NCBI GenBank assembly: GCA_019454045.1
Contig: SKCR01036783.1
Coordinates: 1 to 64,000, forward strand
Length of the DNA stretch: 64,000 nt
Direction of reading: 5' to 3'
Source of the DNA: Zanthoxylum bungeanum
Lineage: Eukaryota; Streptophyta; Magnoliopsida; Sapindales; Rutaceae
Below the pieces are notes generated by a model, which did no database searches, was not told the DNA's origin, and was given only the letters and a program-made list of their open reading frames with translations. A program made the position numbers and the translations under genes. Positions 34,790-45,692 of the stretch are shown piece by piece (within the stretch, counting starts at the first letter, position 1; the number at the start of each line of letters is the position of its first letter).

Positions 34790-36699
34790 ATGTCGAGTGA
34801 AGAATCTTTAGGCAGTTTAGGAGCCGAGATTGATAGTTTTATCGAATCATCCTCTAGTGAATTGAAAGAGGTAGAAGTATATAGAGATTGGTCGTATCAG
34901 GATCTAATCAAGACTGGGTTAATAACAGTAGCAGAGTTGTCTCAAGAGGTCCCTACTGAGGCTATACCACTTAGGACTTTACTAGCAATTGGAGAGTCAA
35001 ATGAAGTTCCTAATACAAGTGAACTTACAAACTTGTTAACGAAGAATCCTGCTAGTCGAGTGACTGAGAAATCATTGAGGGAAATCAATGTAAGTATAGA
35101 TTTCCAGATCGCTCCATCTCAGCTGATGCCTAATACTTGGAGGATTTTGTTGTCGATTGAATGCATGGCCTTCGAGTTAGGAGTGTTATTTGAAGTGAAT
35201 GATGTGTTGTCCACATACTACCTAAAGGAACATCTGACTGAAAAGAGAAGGTACATTTTTTTTCTTCGACAGAGGAAGAAACATTTAGTTATCGGACTAC
35301 CAACAAATGATAGGGGGAATTGGCAGTCCAACTATTTCTTCGTGAGGGGTGAGAGTATATTTGGGTCGGCTGAAGCTGGTCGAATCCCTGAATATTGGAG
35401 TTTTTCGAGTGAGTATTACATCTTCATCGTGCATTCTCGTCAAATACACTTAATGATAGGTCAAACCCTATATTTGTTTTCTACAAATTCATTGCGAAGC
35501 CCGTCGTTTCAGAGAACGAGTCGAACCGTCTCCAACACTAAAGAAATCTTAGCTTTACCTCCCGAAAAGAGAGATTGGAGAGTCATATTGGTGGAGAAAA
35601 GATTGAGGGCAACTCTACTGTGGAAGGAGATCCACGATCCCGAAGGTACTCTTTTGGCCCTTAGTAAACACATTTTGGCTGTGTTATACTGTAGTTGGTC
35701 GTGTCGAGAGAATTTTGGAGAGCCCAAGTTTTTAAAGCCTTTAACTCCCGAAGAACTTTTATGCGCAGAAGATATAATGTCTGGGCTTTTCAAAGTATCT
35801 TCAATTGATGAAATGAAGAGGCGAAGGAAAGCTAAGAAAGCTAAGGGAATGGAACCGGAGGTTGAAAATGTTGAAGCTCCTAAACTCAGAGAGGTCGTAT
35901 CAGATGAGGTCGTAGTGAAGAAGGGGAAGTCGACTGAAATGATTACGGCTGGGAAGAAAAGGAAAGTCATTACTGAGGTGGAGGAATATATGGACAATGT
36001 CATTATAAGGATTCCTCATGGGTCGACTGCAATCTCGGATCCTTCCAGTATTAACACATTTGAGAAAGGGCTTCTTCTGGAAGAGGATGAAAGTAAGCTA
36101 ACAACGACAGTCCCAATCGAAGCAATGAAGAAAGCAACAACTTTAAACTATCAAGTAAGTATACTTAAGATTTTCTTTATATTTGCTCAATTACTTATCG
36201 AACGATCTTTAACTTGGATTTTTTTTAGGCATTGGAATGCAGCCTATACATGCAAAAATATGTCGAATCAAGTGAGAGAAGGGTTAGGGAATTGGAGAAA
36301 ACCTTGTCTGTGGTGAGGAAGGAAGCATATGAGTTGAAGTCCGGGTTAGACGCTTCTGAGAAGAAGGGGAAATGGCTCGAGAAGGAGTTGAATGAGACCA
36401 AAGCTACCCTCAAAATGGAGAAAGAAACGTCTGAAGCAATGATTGAAGCCTACAAGCAGAGCTTCAATAATGTAAAGAAGGAGAATGAACAGCTACTCGA
36501 ACAAATGAAGGGGATTGCCTTTGAATCCATGATGAAATATAGAAGTAACTTGATGAAGGACTATCTTTCTGGGAAGCACGTCGAATGGAAGCCAGAGAAA
36601 TGGATTCATGAATATGAAAGATTTATGGTTGGGCTTTCCTTGTCGACTGAGGACGATGAAGAAGAAAAAATGGGAAGAAATGGAGTCAAAAAAAGATAA
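34790..36699 (+). CDS. Tat1 antisense ORF: spliced gypsy-type putative transposase-like protein
   Basis: The gene lies on the strand opposite to pol. The open frame runs from an upstream TTG with ATGs at 34772 and 34790; I prefer 34790 (MSSEESLGSLGAE). Exon 1 ends at 36154 (CAA/GTAAGT) and exon 2 starts at 36229 after TTTTTTAG, a 74-bp intron that preserves frame. The product is about 610-630 residues. The N-terminal half holds SQLMPNTWRILLSIECMAFE and SNYFFVRGE, typical of the plant 'putative gypsy-type transposase' family (Transposase_28-like). The middle is charged and Lys-rich, and exon 2 encodes a long coiled coil. There are no internal stops. Such antisense ORFs are a known but unexplained trait of Tat elements. 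The family name is from memory; the function is unknown. Confidence 0.75.
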
Positions 36700-37074
36700 A
36701 GGCGAATATGTCGAGTCAAAGAAGGATGAATGTGAGGAGGTAGAAGTTCTTGAAGTTGATATGGCGGTGACTTAAGGTCAGGTGAAGGAAGGAGAAGACC
36801 CTGATCCCATGGGAGTCGAACCCGCTGCTTAAGAAGAAGAAGTTCATGCTAGTATTTCCATGGCTGCTGAAGATCAACCAGCCAGTGCTCCAGAAGTTTA
36901 AGAACACATAACTTATCTAATGTACTTAGGTATTTTTTTGTTAATATTTTGTATAGGACAACTATTTTGTCGAATGGAAATAGAGTTTCTAATGGATGAA
37001 TTTTATTTCAACGTCGAATGAAATTTTGCAAATAAAAAATCTTTATTTCATACTTCGAAAGACAACTAAGTATT

Positions 37075-38410
37075 GCATGTATTACTAGTAGAATTGCTTA
37101 AGATGAATGGCGTTCCAACTGTTACGAATGAGAGTTCCCTCTATGGTTTGCAGTTTGTAGGCTCCTCTCCCAACAACTTTTGTGACGAGGTATGGACCTT
37201 CCCAATTCGGTCCCATCTTACCATCTCCAACTTCCTTGGTATTCTGAAAAACTTTGCGTAGGACTCAATCTCCTTCCTTGAAAGTTCTGCTCCTAACATT
37301 TTTGTCAAAGTATCTGGCCATCCTCTGTTGATGGGCCGTTAGTCCAATGGAAGTTCGATCCCTCACTTCATCAATCGTATCGAGGCTATAATTCATAAGT
37401 TATTGATTCGATCCCTCCTCGAGCCATTGGTAGCGTGGGGATGGGATGGTTTCTTCAGCTAGTATTACTGCTTCCGAACCAAATGGCAGTGAAAATGGAG
37501 TTTCTCCAGTAGACGATTGGGCCATTGTTCTATATGACCACAATACTCCCGGGAGTTCATATGTCCAAACACCTTTAGCCTTCTCTAATATATTCTTCAA
37601 AGTGTTCAGTATCGTTTTGTTAGACGATTCGGCCTGGCCGTTAGCTTGTGGGAAGCGTGGGGTTGAAAAGCTTAACTTTATGCCCCAATTCTTGCAGAAA
37701 TCTTGAAAATGATGGCTGATGAATTGTGAACCATTATCAATAATGATTTCCCTTGGTATGATGAATCGACATATAATATTCTTCCAAATGAATGTCTGTG
37801 CCTCTTTGTCGCGTACCCTGGCGAATGATTCTTCTTCGATCCACTTTGAGTAGTAATCCGTAAGTACAAGCATGTAGACTCGCTGTCCTGGGGTGGTTGG
37901 AAGTTTCCCAACGATGTCCATTCCCCACTTCATGAATGGTCAGTGAGATACGATGGGATTGAGTCTTTCTGGTGGGAGGTGTGAGACTGGAGCAAACCTT
38001 TGACATTTTTCACACTTCCTAGTGAATTCTGCAGAGTCGGTCCTCATCGTAGGCCAGTAGTAGCCTGTCTAATAGGCTCGTAGTGCCAAACTCCTTCCTC
38101 TAAAATGATTTCCACATTCTCCTTCGTGAAGCTCTGTTAACACATGTTTCGCCTCTTCATGAGTGAGGCATCTCAGGTAGGGTCCAAAAAATGATCTTTT
38201 TAACAACCGACCGTCGAATAAAGTGAATCATGCAGACTACCTCTGGATCTTTCTGGCCTGGAGTCTGTCTTCTGGGAGTTTGCCTTCTTATAGATACCTG
38301 ATTATTGGTGTCATCCACGAGTCGGCTGAATTGATTGAGGCGACCTTTTTTTCTTCTTTCCAAATTGCTGGCCAATTCAAGTACATTACCGGTATTGATC
38401 GTGGTTTATC
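37075..38410 (-). pseudogene. Tat1 integrase, broken
   Basis: The minus strand reads, in order, an HHCC zinc region (HEGECGNHFRGRSLA, CEKCQRFAP), then MKWGMDIVGKLP, LVLTDYYSKWIE, the DNGSQF core motif, PQANGQAESSNKTI, and a C-terminal GPNWEGPYLV and RGAYKL sequence ending near 37075. In-frame stops occur near 38070, 37935 and 37398. It would join the cDNA to target DNA. It is the last pol domain before the opposing antisense gene. Confidence 0.85.
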
Positions 38411-39304
38411 TCATTGCATCGTTGAACCAAGGGTGGCCAATGCATCCGCTTGGGAATTCTCGCTTCTTGGGACTTGGGTTATAGTGAGTTCCTCAAACAT
38501 CGACTGAATATCTTTTACCTTTTGTAAGTAGGATGCCATATGTGGATCTCTTGCGTGATACAATCCTTGAAACTAATTGACAATCAATTGCGAATCAGAC
38601 GTAACTTCTATCTTTTTGGCTCCAAGTTCATTGGCCAAGGTTAGTCCTACTATCAATGCTTTATATTCAGCCTCGTTGTTGGTGACTCTGAAACCGCACT
38701 TGATTGCCTATTGTAGCACATCGCCTTCCAAAGTGATGATCACTATCCCCAAGCCGCAACCCTTTTTGTTACTGGATTCATCGACTGCAAGTTTCCATGG
38801 AATGGTCGAATGAATAGAACAGACTTCTGTTTCAGTCGCAGCAAGTAGGCTGGGGGTGAAGTCGGCTACAAAGTCCGCTAAGGCTTGAGATTTGATGGCA
38901 GTCCTGGGCAAATATGTGATGTCGTGTTCCCCAAGTTCAATTGCCCATTTCATCAGTCTCTTTGACAACTATGGTTTGTGGAGTATACTTCTTATAGGAT
39001 ACGTAGTGTATACCATGATTGCATGCCCCTGAAAGTAGGGTCGAAGATTTCTTGCAGCCGTTATCAAAGCGAACACCAATTTCTCTATTACTGGGTAGCG
39101 TGATTCTGCTCCCAGCAGTGCTTTACTTACGTAATAGACTGGGAGTTGTGCCCCCACCTCTTCTCTGATCAGGACTGCACTAACCACTTGTTCCGAAACC
39201 CCCAGGTAGAGAAAAATCCTCTTATTGTCAAGTGGTTTTGATAGCAAATGTGGGGAGGTAAGGTATCGCTTGACTCCTTCCAAAGCTTTTTCACAGGCCA
39301 GAGT
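38411..39304 (-). pseudogene. Tat1 RNase H domains (gypsy type plus archaeal type), broken
   Basis: Two RNase H domains in tandem. The first (about 38968-39290) has FLYLGVSEQVVSAVLIREE and YYVSKALLGAESRYPVIEKL. The second has LAVDESSNKKGCGLGIVI, NNEAEYKALIVGL and QLIVNQFQG, resembling the archaeal-type RNase H acquired by the Tat lineage. Stops near 38968, 38707 and 38574 interrupt it. Finding both domains is the strongest single argument for the lineage. Confidence 0.85.
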
Positions 39305-40331
39305 TCACTCGAAGTTGTTTGCCTTCTTTAAGGCTGAGAAGAACATAAAGCTTTTGTCTGTAGACTTTGATATGAACCTCTTAAGTGCCACTATCCTCCC
39401 TGCTAGTCGCATGACATCCTTTGGGATCGAAGGTGAAGGGATGAAAATGATGGACTTAATCTGATCTGGGTTCACCTCTATTCCACGTAGAGTGACAATA
39501 TATCCTAAGAAATTCCCTGAAGCGACGCTAAATGCGCACTTTGTAGGGTTCAACTTCATCCCATATTTGTCCATTATGTTGAAGGCTTCTTCCAGGTGCC
39601 CTAGATGTTCCTCAGATTTTGAAGACTTTACCAGCATGTCGTCTATATACACTTCCATAGTCTTTCCAATTTGCTTCGAAAACATCTTATTGACCAGACA
39701 TTGATATGTGGCCCCGACATTTTTCAGGCCGAATGGCATAACCTTGTAGCAGTATATACCTCGGTTGATGACAAAGGCTGTCTTCTCTTGGTTGCCTGGA
39801 TGCATGAGGATTTGATTGTAGCCTGAATATGCATCCATGAAACTTAATAGTTCATGCCCAGCTGTAACGTCGACCATCGAATATATGTGAGGTATAGGGA
39901 ATGAATTTTTCGGACAGGTTTTGTTCAAATCCGTAAATTCGATGCAGACTCGCCACTTTCCATTCTTCTTTCTGACAAAAACCACGTTGGCAAGCCACTC
40001 TGGAAACTGAACTTCCCTGACAGTTCCATTCTGCAACAATGTTTGAACTTCCTCATCAATTATTTGATTTCTTTCTGAGGCGAACTTCCTTCTCCTCTGT
40101 CTGACTGGGGTGTAGTCTGGATCTACATGGAGTTCATGAGTAATCAACTCGGGGTCGATCACCGTCATGTCTTTGTGAGACCATGCGAAACGATCGTGTC
40201 GCCTCTTCAAGAATTCGATCAATTCGATTCGTAGCTCGTGATCTAAGTTAGCTCAAATCTGTGCCTTATGATATGCATGTTGAAGGTGAATCTGGATCTC
40301 GTCAAGCTCTTCAAGATTTGGTAGTGTTGGC
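39305..40331 (-). pseudogene. Tat1 reverse transcriptase (upstream end cut by solo LTR B)
   Basis: Open for 305 codons from 40222 to 39305. Motifs: RHDRFAWSHKDM, WRVCIEFTDLNKTCPK, FPIPHIYSMVD, FMDAYSGYNQI, YCYKVMPFGLKNVGATYQ, the catalytic YIDDMLVKS, and FLGYIVTLRGIEVNPDQIK. The catalytic residues are intact. Upstream of 40222 a stop occurs and the sequence is interrupted at 40331 by the Cop4 solo LTR B. The protease-side sequence resumes at 42248. Confidence 0.88.
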
Positions 40332-42242
40332 TGTTAGACAATTATGACCCATAGCGTCACTATTTGTAAAAGACATTGTGGTTTTTGTACAAATTAATTA
40401 TATAGCAATGAAATTGCATTTTATCATTTTGTAATTTGATTTCTTCAATATATAAATGATAAAAGTCCCTATGATTAGTTCCGGATTATAAGATATGAGA
40501 CAGTATCAATCCATAAAGGTTTAATCATTAAATATCCATAGTCGTAGTATTATCGAGACTGGACATCGATAATGCAGAATAGACTAGTATCGCACTTGTG
40601 CGTGTTATGGAAGCGTAACATCATAGTTCTCATATATTTAAGTATTGGATACTTATGCAAGTGTGATAAGAGGTTGTGTTTACCGATGGTACGGAAACAG
40701 CTTCGCTCTGGATAGACCCCGCAGAATCCCATTGGTAGTATGACTATGTGTCTATGGGAGTCCGCATCAGGGTAGGTGTATTTGGTCTTAACTTGAGACT
40801 TACATCGCTAGTACTTGCGACAATCAATACGCTTTGGTTTTGGTCGTCCAGGACTTTAACATGTTATGTGTACGCCTCTTCTGGGTTTATTGAGAATCGT
40901 AGTGTATTGGGTGTGATGTCAAAATGGAAGTATCACTTCAGTCATATGGAGATGATGTTCACGCATGGATACAGAACTGGTACTCTAAATGGTTGCAACC
41001 ATCGGGATAATATGACAAGGTCATGATTATCCGATTAAAGAGACTAGTTGCTTGTAATCCGATATATGCTTCATACGGGGCGGGCACTATTCCAGCCCCA
41101 GGCCTTGCATGTGACATCCGATACTGGATCGAAATACGCAATACTATGTATACTACGCCTGATATAGATTATATATTCCATTAAGAATATTTCTGGAGAA
41201 TTGGGTAGGCATGGTGCTTTGCTAGAAGCCAACCATGTCTCGTAAATCGGTAAACACGTAGTACGAGGTACGTACGTGTTCGGATAGTCCGACGACTGAA
41301 TTTACTGCCAACATATCCAGGGATCTCTTGGGTCGCTTCCCGAAGATTCACCGATGACGAATGATTCGAGCATAATTAATTTGGGATTAATTACGGAGAG
41401 ATTTTATCTAGGATAAAATACTATTTGAAGAGAGAGAACGATTAATTTGGAATTAATCGATAAAATAATATATTCGATATATTAAACGAAATTAGATTTC
41501 GAAGCGGAATTAAAATTGGATTTTAATTCGGCAAACGAATTAATTTAGAATTAATTCGCAAGCGACATGAATAGTAAATTTGATTTAATTACGTCACAAT
41601 GGAAAATTCGTTAATTCGGAATTAACGAACCCGAGCCCGGGATGTGTTTGCGAGGCCACTCCGATTTAGAATCAAGTGCGGTCACAAATCACATCGCTCG
41701 TCACATCGCATGTCAATCTAGTGATGGATGTCAAGTCACCTTTTGGTGAATGACAGCTTATCACAATTCATGATGTTGGTTGTTGAGAGCTTTAATTGCC
41801 ATTTTGGCTCCAAAATGGTTTTGACATTTTGAAAGCCATATACCAAATTTTGGTAACACTTTTGCATTATTGTTTTTTGGAAAACAAAAATCAAAGAAAA
41901 CAAAAATCTCTCTCTCTCCCAAATACTCACAAAACTGTGAGCCTCCATTGAAGAACAAGGAAATTGTTTTTCTTTCTTCACTTGCTAGCACACTTCAAGG
42001 ATCATGAAAATGTGATAGGGAAACCAATCTAAGAGCTTGGAATCCTCTCAAAGCTTGGAGCTTGTTCATCTTCAACAAATTGGGACCTTGGCCGAAATCT
42101 TGGAGGGCTTCTACAAGGAGGAATTTTTATTATCAACACTTCCATAAACCGCTCATTGTAAGTATGATTCCGCCATACTTCTTTATTGTATTCACATGTT
42201 TTTTATGCTTGAATGATCTTGGGACAACTTTAGAAACCAACA
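40332..42242 (+). mobile_element. Cop4 solo LTR, copy B (1911 bp)
   Basis: It starts TGTTAGACAATTATGACC and ends TAGAAACCAACA. The flanks are TTGGC (40327-40331) and ATGGC (42243-42247), a TSD with one mismatch. It interrupts Tat1 pol between protease and RT and has no internal sequence. It is colinear with copy A apart from small deletions. It includes the hairpin array at 41375-41629. Confidence 0.9.
41375..41629. repeat. Array of eight 3-nt-loop hairpins (Cop4 LTR B)
   Basis: The series is the same as in copy A, with one unit lost near the start. Stems include ATTTTATC, CGATTAATT, AATATAT, CGAAAT, GAATTAAAAT, CGAATTAATT and TTCGTTAATT, each followed by a 3-nt loop and its exact complement. 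Where the arms differ from copy A, pairing is kept or improved: the last stem is perfect here (AATTAACGAA). Confidence 0.9.
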
Positions 42243-42247
42243 ATGGC

Positions 42248-43019
42248 TCCATATTGCGAGACCCATTCTGTAATTGCTATGCAGACTGGGTTTTTGCCAT
42301 CAAAGTTGTTTGATAACAGCTTCTGGAAGTGGCTCTGTCTCTTTTTATCTCCTGAATCCCCCACTTGGTAGGGAACTTCAAGACTTGATGATATGTGGAC
42401 GACAATGCTCTCATCTCGTAAATCCAGGGCCTACCCATAATGAGATTGTAGGCTGAGGGACGATCTAATATCATGAACATGGTCATCTTGTTGACTCATG
42501 CGGCGTAGACTGGAAGGGATATTTCTCCCATAGTGAATTTCTGTTCTCCGCTAAACCCAACCAACACAGTTGTTCGTCTGCTTATCTTCTCCAATTCTGC
42601 TCCCATGTCTGCAAGAGTTATGGCAAAAATGATATTGGCTGAAGATCCGGTGTCGACTAGCACTCGTTTGATCATAAAATTCGCGACCTGCAAGGATATT
42701 ACTAGAGTATCATGGTGTGGATTCATATTGCAGGAGCTATTGTCGTCTGGAAACTCCAAAGTAAGATTGGTGAACATCCCATCGATCGACATTGTAGAGT
42801 GAGGAAGGTTGGTCAAAACAGCCCTAGAATGTCGTTTGTCTGCTGAATACGACACACCACTAACTTCTGATCCTTCTGAAATAAAATTGACCGTGTTGTT
42901 GATCGGTGAAGGTGGAATCGGGGCTTCTCCTTGGCCATCCCTTTCATCTTTTCGAGCCAACGAGGCTTTTCCTTTCTCCGTGAGTAAGTCCCTCAGAAAC
43001 CCTTTATTCAACAATTCCA
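42248..43019 (-). pseudogene. Tat1 protease and linker to RT, broken
   Basis: The aspartic protease active site is visible as VKRVLVDTGSSAN-like sequence (IKRVLVDTGSSANI, near 42650), followed by VLVGFSGEQKFTMGEISLP. After a stop near 42495, [28 protein letters not shown] continues in the typical Tat order. The reading frame is broken, and the solo LTR B separates it from RT. Confidence 0.85.
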
Positions 43020-44350
43020 GAACTTCCAATCTCAACGCCATACATTCAGCCGTAGTATGGCCATAATCTCTATGGAACTCACACAACTTTCTTGTATCAT
43101 TATTTGTGGCATTTTCCCTGGAGCGTGGGGGCTATTTTACATCATTCCCCATTTTCTTTAGGACCGAAACTAACTCATATTAGGAGATGGTAAAGTTGTA
43201 GTCTGGGAGCCTGGGTCTGCTTGCTGGCGTTGTCTCCTGAGTTTTGAAAGGCCGAGGTCGCCTGTCGAATTCTTTGTGGAAGGGTCTACGCTATATTCTC
43301 TGTTGGATTCTCCTTTCTGAAGGATGATGATGGATCATGTCGCGTCATCTGGAGACACCACTCATTCTGTCACTCTGCGAGCCAGATGTGTTTTCTCTTC
43401 CTTTGTTCCTCTTGTCATCTTCCCACCTTATTTCAATTTGAGCCCGCGCCATGGCCTGGTCTATTGTATAGCATCAGAACTTGTTATGTTTTTTATAGAG
43501 ACCACTTTCGTAGAGTAGTCCATTCTGGAAAGCTTCCACCGCTGTAGGTTGGTGGAGGTCTGGAATACTTATCCTTTCTTTGTTGAAGCGAGCAACGTAG
43601 CTCCGCAACGACTCCCCTCTCCTCTGTTGGATGGCATTGAGATCATCAGTAGTCTTCTCAAGTTTACAAGAACTTCTAAAATGTTGCACAAACTTGTCAG
43701 CTAGTTGTTGGTATGACTCGATGGATATGTAGGGCAGGTTGATGAACCAGGTAAGGGCCGGACCCGCCAATGTTTCTCCAAACCCTTTGCACATCCCAGC
43801 TTCCCATTGGCTTGGTGTCAAGCCAATTGATATCATCTTGTTCTTGTAGTGTATAACATGGTCGTCTAGGTCCGTGGATCCATCGTACAGCTTCATTTCG
43901 GGCGGGCTAAATTTTCATGACAACTCGGCAGATGATATTTTCTCCATGAACAGAGTATCTGAAATCGTTCATGCTCTGCTCTTTCTGATTGGCAGCCTTA
44001 CTCCTGGTAAACGGGACATAACTGTTTCTTTGAACTCCATCATTTCCCTTCGTATGGTGGATGTAACTTGCTCAGTTTGGTCGAGTGAGGAAGTTGACAG
44101 ATTCCTCGGGCCATGGTGGGTGGATTATCGTCAGCTAGCCCGTCAAACACGAGTGGGGCGGTCGGATTACCGGACTGATCTGGGAGTCGCGACGTTGAGA
44201 AGTTGATGAGATCTGCTCCAACTGCCTTTGTAGACTCGCGTTAGAGCTCTGCATGGTCAGGTTCTCCTCCTCCAAAGCTTGTAACTGTTCTTAGAGCATG
44301 GCTAATTGGGTCGCCATATGGTCCATCGTCTGTTCATTGCCAGAAGCCAT
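43020..44350 (-). pseudogene. Tat1 gag, broken
   Basis: The minus strand starts at ATG 44350 (MASGNEQTMDHMATQ), with a stop about 20 codons in. The capsid part (43896-43474) reads YDGSTDLDDHVIHYKNKM, GPALTWFINLP, FVQHFRSS, QRRGESLRSYVARFNKE, as in the Retrotrans_gag family. The nucleocapsid-like CEFHRDYGHTTAEC lies near 43050-43086. Several stops and frame changes are present between 43100 and 43470 and upstream of 43896. Confidence 0.85.
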
Positions 44351-44409
44351 TAGCAATTGTTTTGTAGGGAGAGTAAATTGAGAGATCTTCGTTCGCTATA
44401 ATTCGCTAA

Positions 44410-44428
44410 GCCCCACGGTGGGTGCTGA
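44410..44428 (-). promoter_or_regulatory. Tat1 primer binding site, tRNA-Lys
   Basis: The plus strand GCCCCACGGTGGG, followed by TGCTGA, corresponds to the 3' end of plant tRNA-Lys (GCCCCACGGTGGGCGCCA) with C-to-T changes in the last bases. Thirteen bases match exactly. The site is 2 bp from the LTR at 44431. Confidence 0.75.
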
Positions 44429-44430
44429 AT

Positions 44431-45024
44431 TATGGAAATTAAAGGTTCTCGCCTTAAGTCCACAATCGAGAATCTAAATTTTAGGGGCACTAGCGAACCT
44501 GCAAAATGAGGGTAGGGTGAGCGGGGAGTACTGCCCACCGGTGTGGTGGTAGTCGTAGGCTCTCCGATGCCCAAGTCAGTAATATGGAAGAGGAGAAAAT
44601 AGGAAGAATAAGGCTTGAAGTTACCTCAATCTCCGTTTGTTTGCTGTGAGGGCGGTGTGTATTTTGATGAATCGAAGGTGAAATATTAGAGAACTGAATG
44701 AATTTCCCCATTTTTCCATGCCAAGACCTTTTATTTTTATAAGTCCTTTGAAGTAGGGTCATTTACTCTTCTTCTGCCCGTTGGAGCTTCTATAACAGTC
44801 AATTTAGTGGATGGTTTATGAGCTTTAGGCGTTTCTTTACTTGGTAACTGAAGAATCTGCAGGCCATCTTGAACTGGTCTCTTGGTGACAATGGGCTTAG
44901 GCTTGTGAGGCCTCTTGGTCCGATATTGGTTCTCATACCAGACTTACTACTTGGTTTCGGGTTTTATGGTTGGCCCCGAGGTGAAATTTTGATTTTACCC
45001 TTGGGCCCAAATTTGGCCCGTACA
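44431..45024 (-). repeat. Tat1 5' LTR, 594 bp
   Basis: Colinear with the 3' LTR at 30046-32683 once solo LTR A is removed. It ends GGCCCGTACA and is followed by GATAC. The terminal TG at the left has probably become TA (TATGGA against TGTGGA). It holds the unoccupied TTGGT target at 44882-44886. Confidence 0.9.
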
Positions 45025-45692
45025 GATACCTAAACCCCTTATGGTTTACATACAGGCCAACAGATCATATCTTCATGCAATTGATTAATGAGTGCATTGG
45101 TCCACACCCAACGAACATCTAGCGGTTAGACCATGAAAGGTCCATGATATATATGGCATCAAAGTGTGGATGATCACACATAAAATCAATGTTATCTTAT
45201 AGTCAAAGGATCACATATTCTACTCGACTCGAGGAGATTCCTATTGACAGTGGTGTGTACTTCCAACTATTAGGAATCACCTGTGAGTCATTCAGTATTC
45301 GTTCCAACAAATATCCACATGTCTATACGAGCTTTTCTTGCTCATGGTACATCGAGTTAAACAACTGGAATTCCAACTCCAATATACGATATGTGCTATC
45401 TAGGTTATAGGAATTCGACTGTATTCTAAAACCAACGACTAAAAATATTTATTTTAAGAATAGTTTATAATAGTAATAGTATTTCAATATCGGACCACCC
45501 AATGTCCAATATTACTACATGACTATTTTAAGGTCGATGTCATTCCCATTATATTTATATATCAATCTAATAAGCATAATGATATTAATATTAACAAGGT
45601 TGAAATGAATATATAGTTATTTTATTAGTAAATAATAAAATATGATTTACAATACATTATTCGGATTGGCGCTCCAAGTACTAACTCCAACA

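Larger units (their letters stand above)
30046..45024 (-). mobile_element. Tat1: Tat-lineage Ty3/gypsy element with antisense ORF
   Basis: On the minus strand the order is 5' LTR (44431-45024), tRNA-Lys priming site, gag, protease, RT, RNase H, second (archaeal-type) RNase H and integrase. Then come a plus-strand gene, a 114-bp tandem repeat block and the 3' LTR (30046-32683). The dual RNase H, the antisense ORF and the repeat-bearing 3' UTR are hallmarks of the Tat lineage. Target duplication is GATAT (30041-30045) versus GATAC (45025-45029). Two Cop4 solo LTRs are inserted; without them the element is about 11.0 kb. It interrupts the Cop1-family solo LTR. Confidence 0.9.
28360..45692 (-). 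mobile_element. Cop1-family solo LTR, split by Tat1
   Basis: The two arms, 28360-30045 and about 45030-45692, match the Cop1 LTR (2185-4703) in reverse and are colinear with it when Tat1 is removed. The minus-strand start TGTTGGAGTTAGTACTTGG is at 45692. The arm near 28400-28460 matches the 3' end of the Cop1 LTR around CCATGGGTTTGAC. No internal sequence or priming site flanks either end, so this is a solo LTR. The left boundary is approximate. It has a minus-strand TATA near 29335 and is more diverged than typical sister copies. Confidence 0.75.

Noticed and set aside
35509..36003. 164-codon minus-strand frame rich in Ser/Thr
   Set aside because: It is the complement of the Lys/Glu-rich part of the antisense gene; the plus-strand gene explains it.
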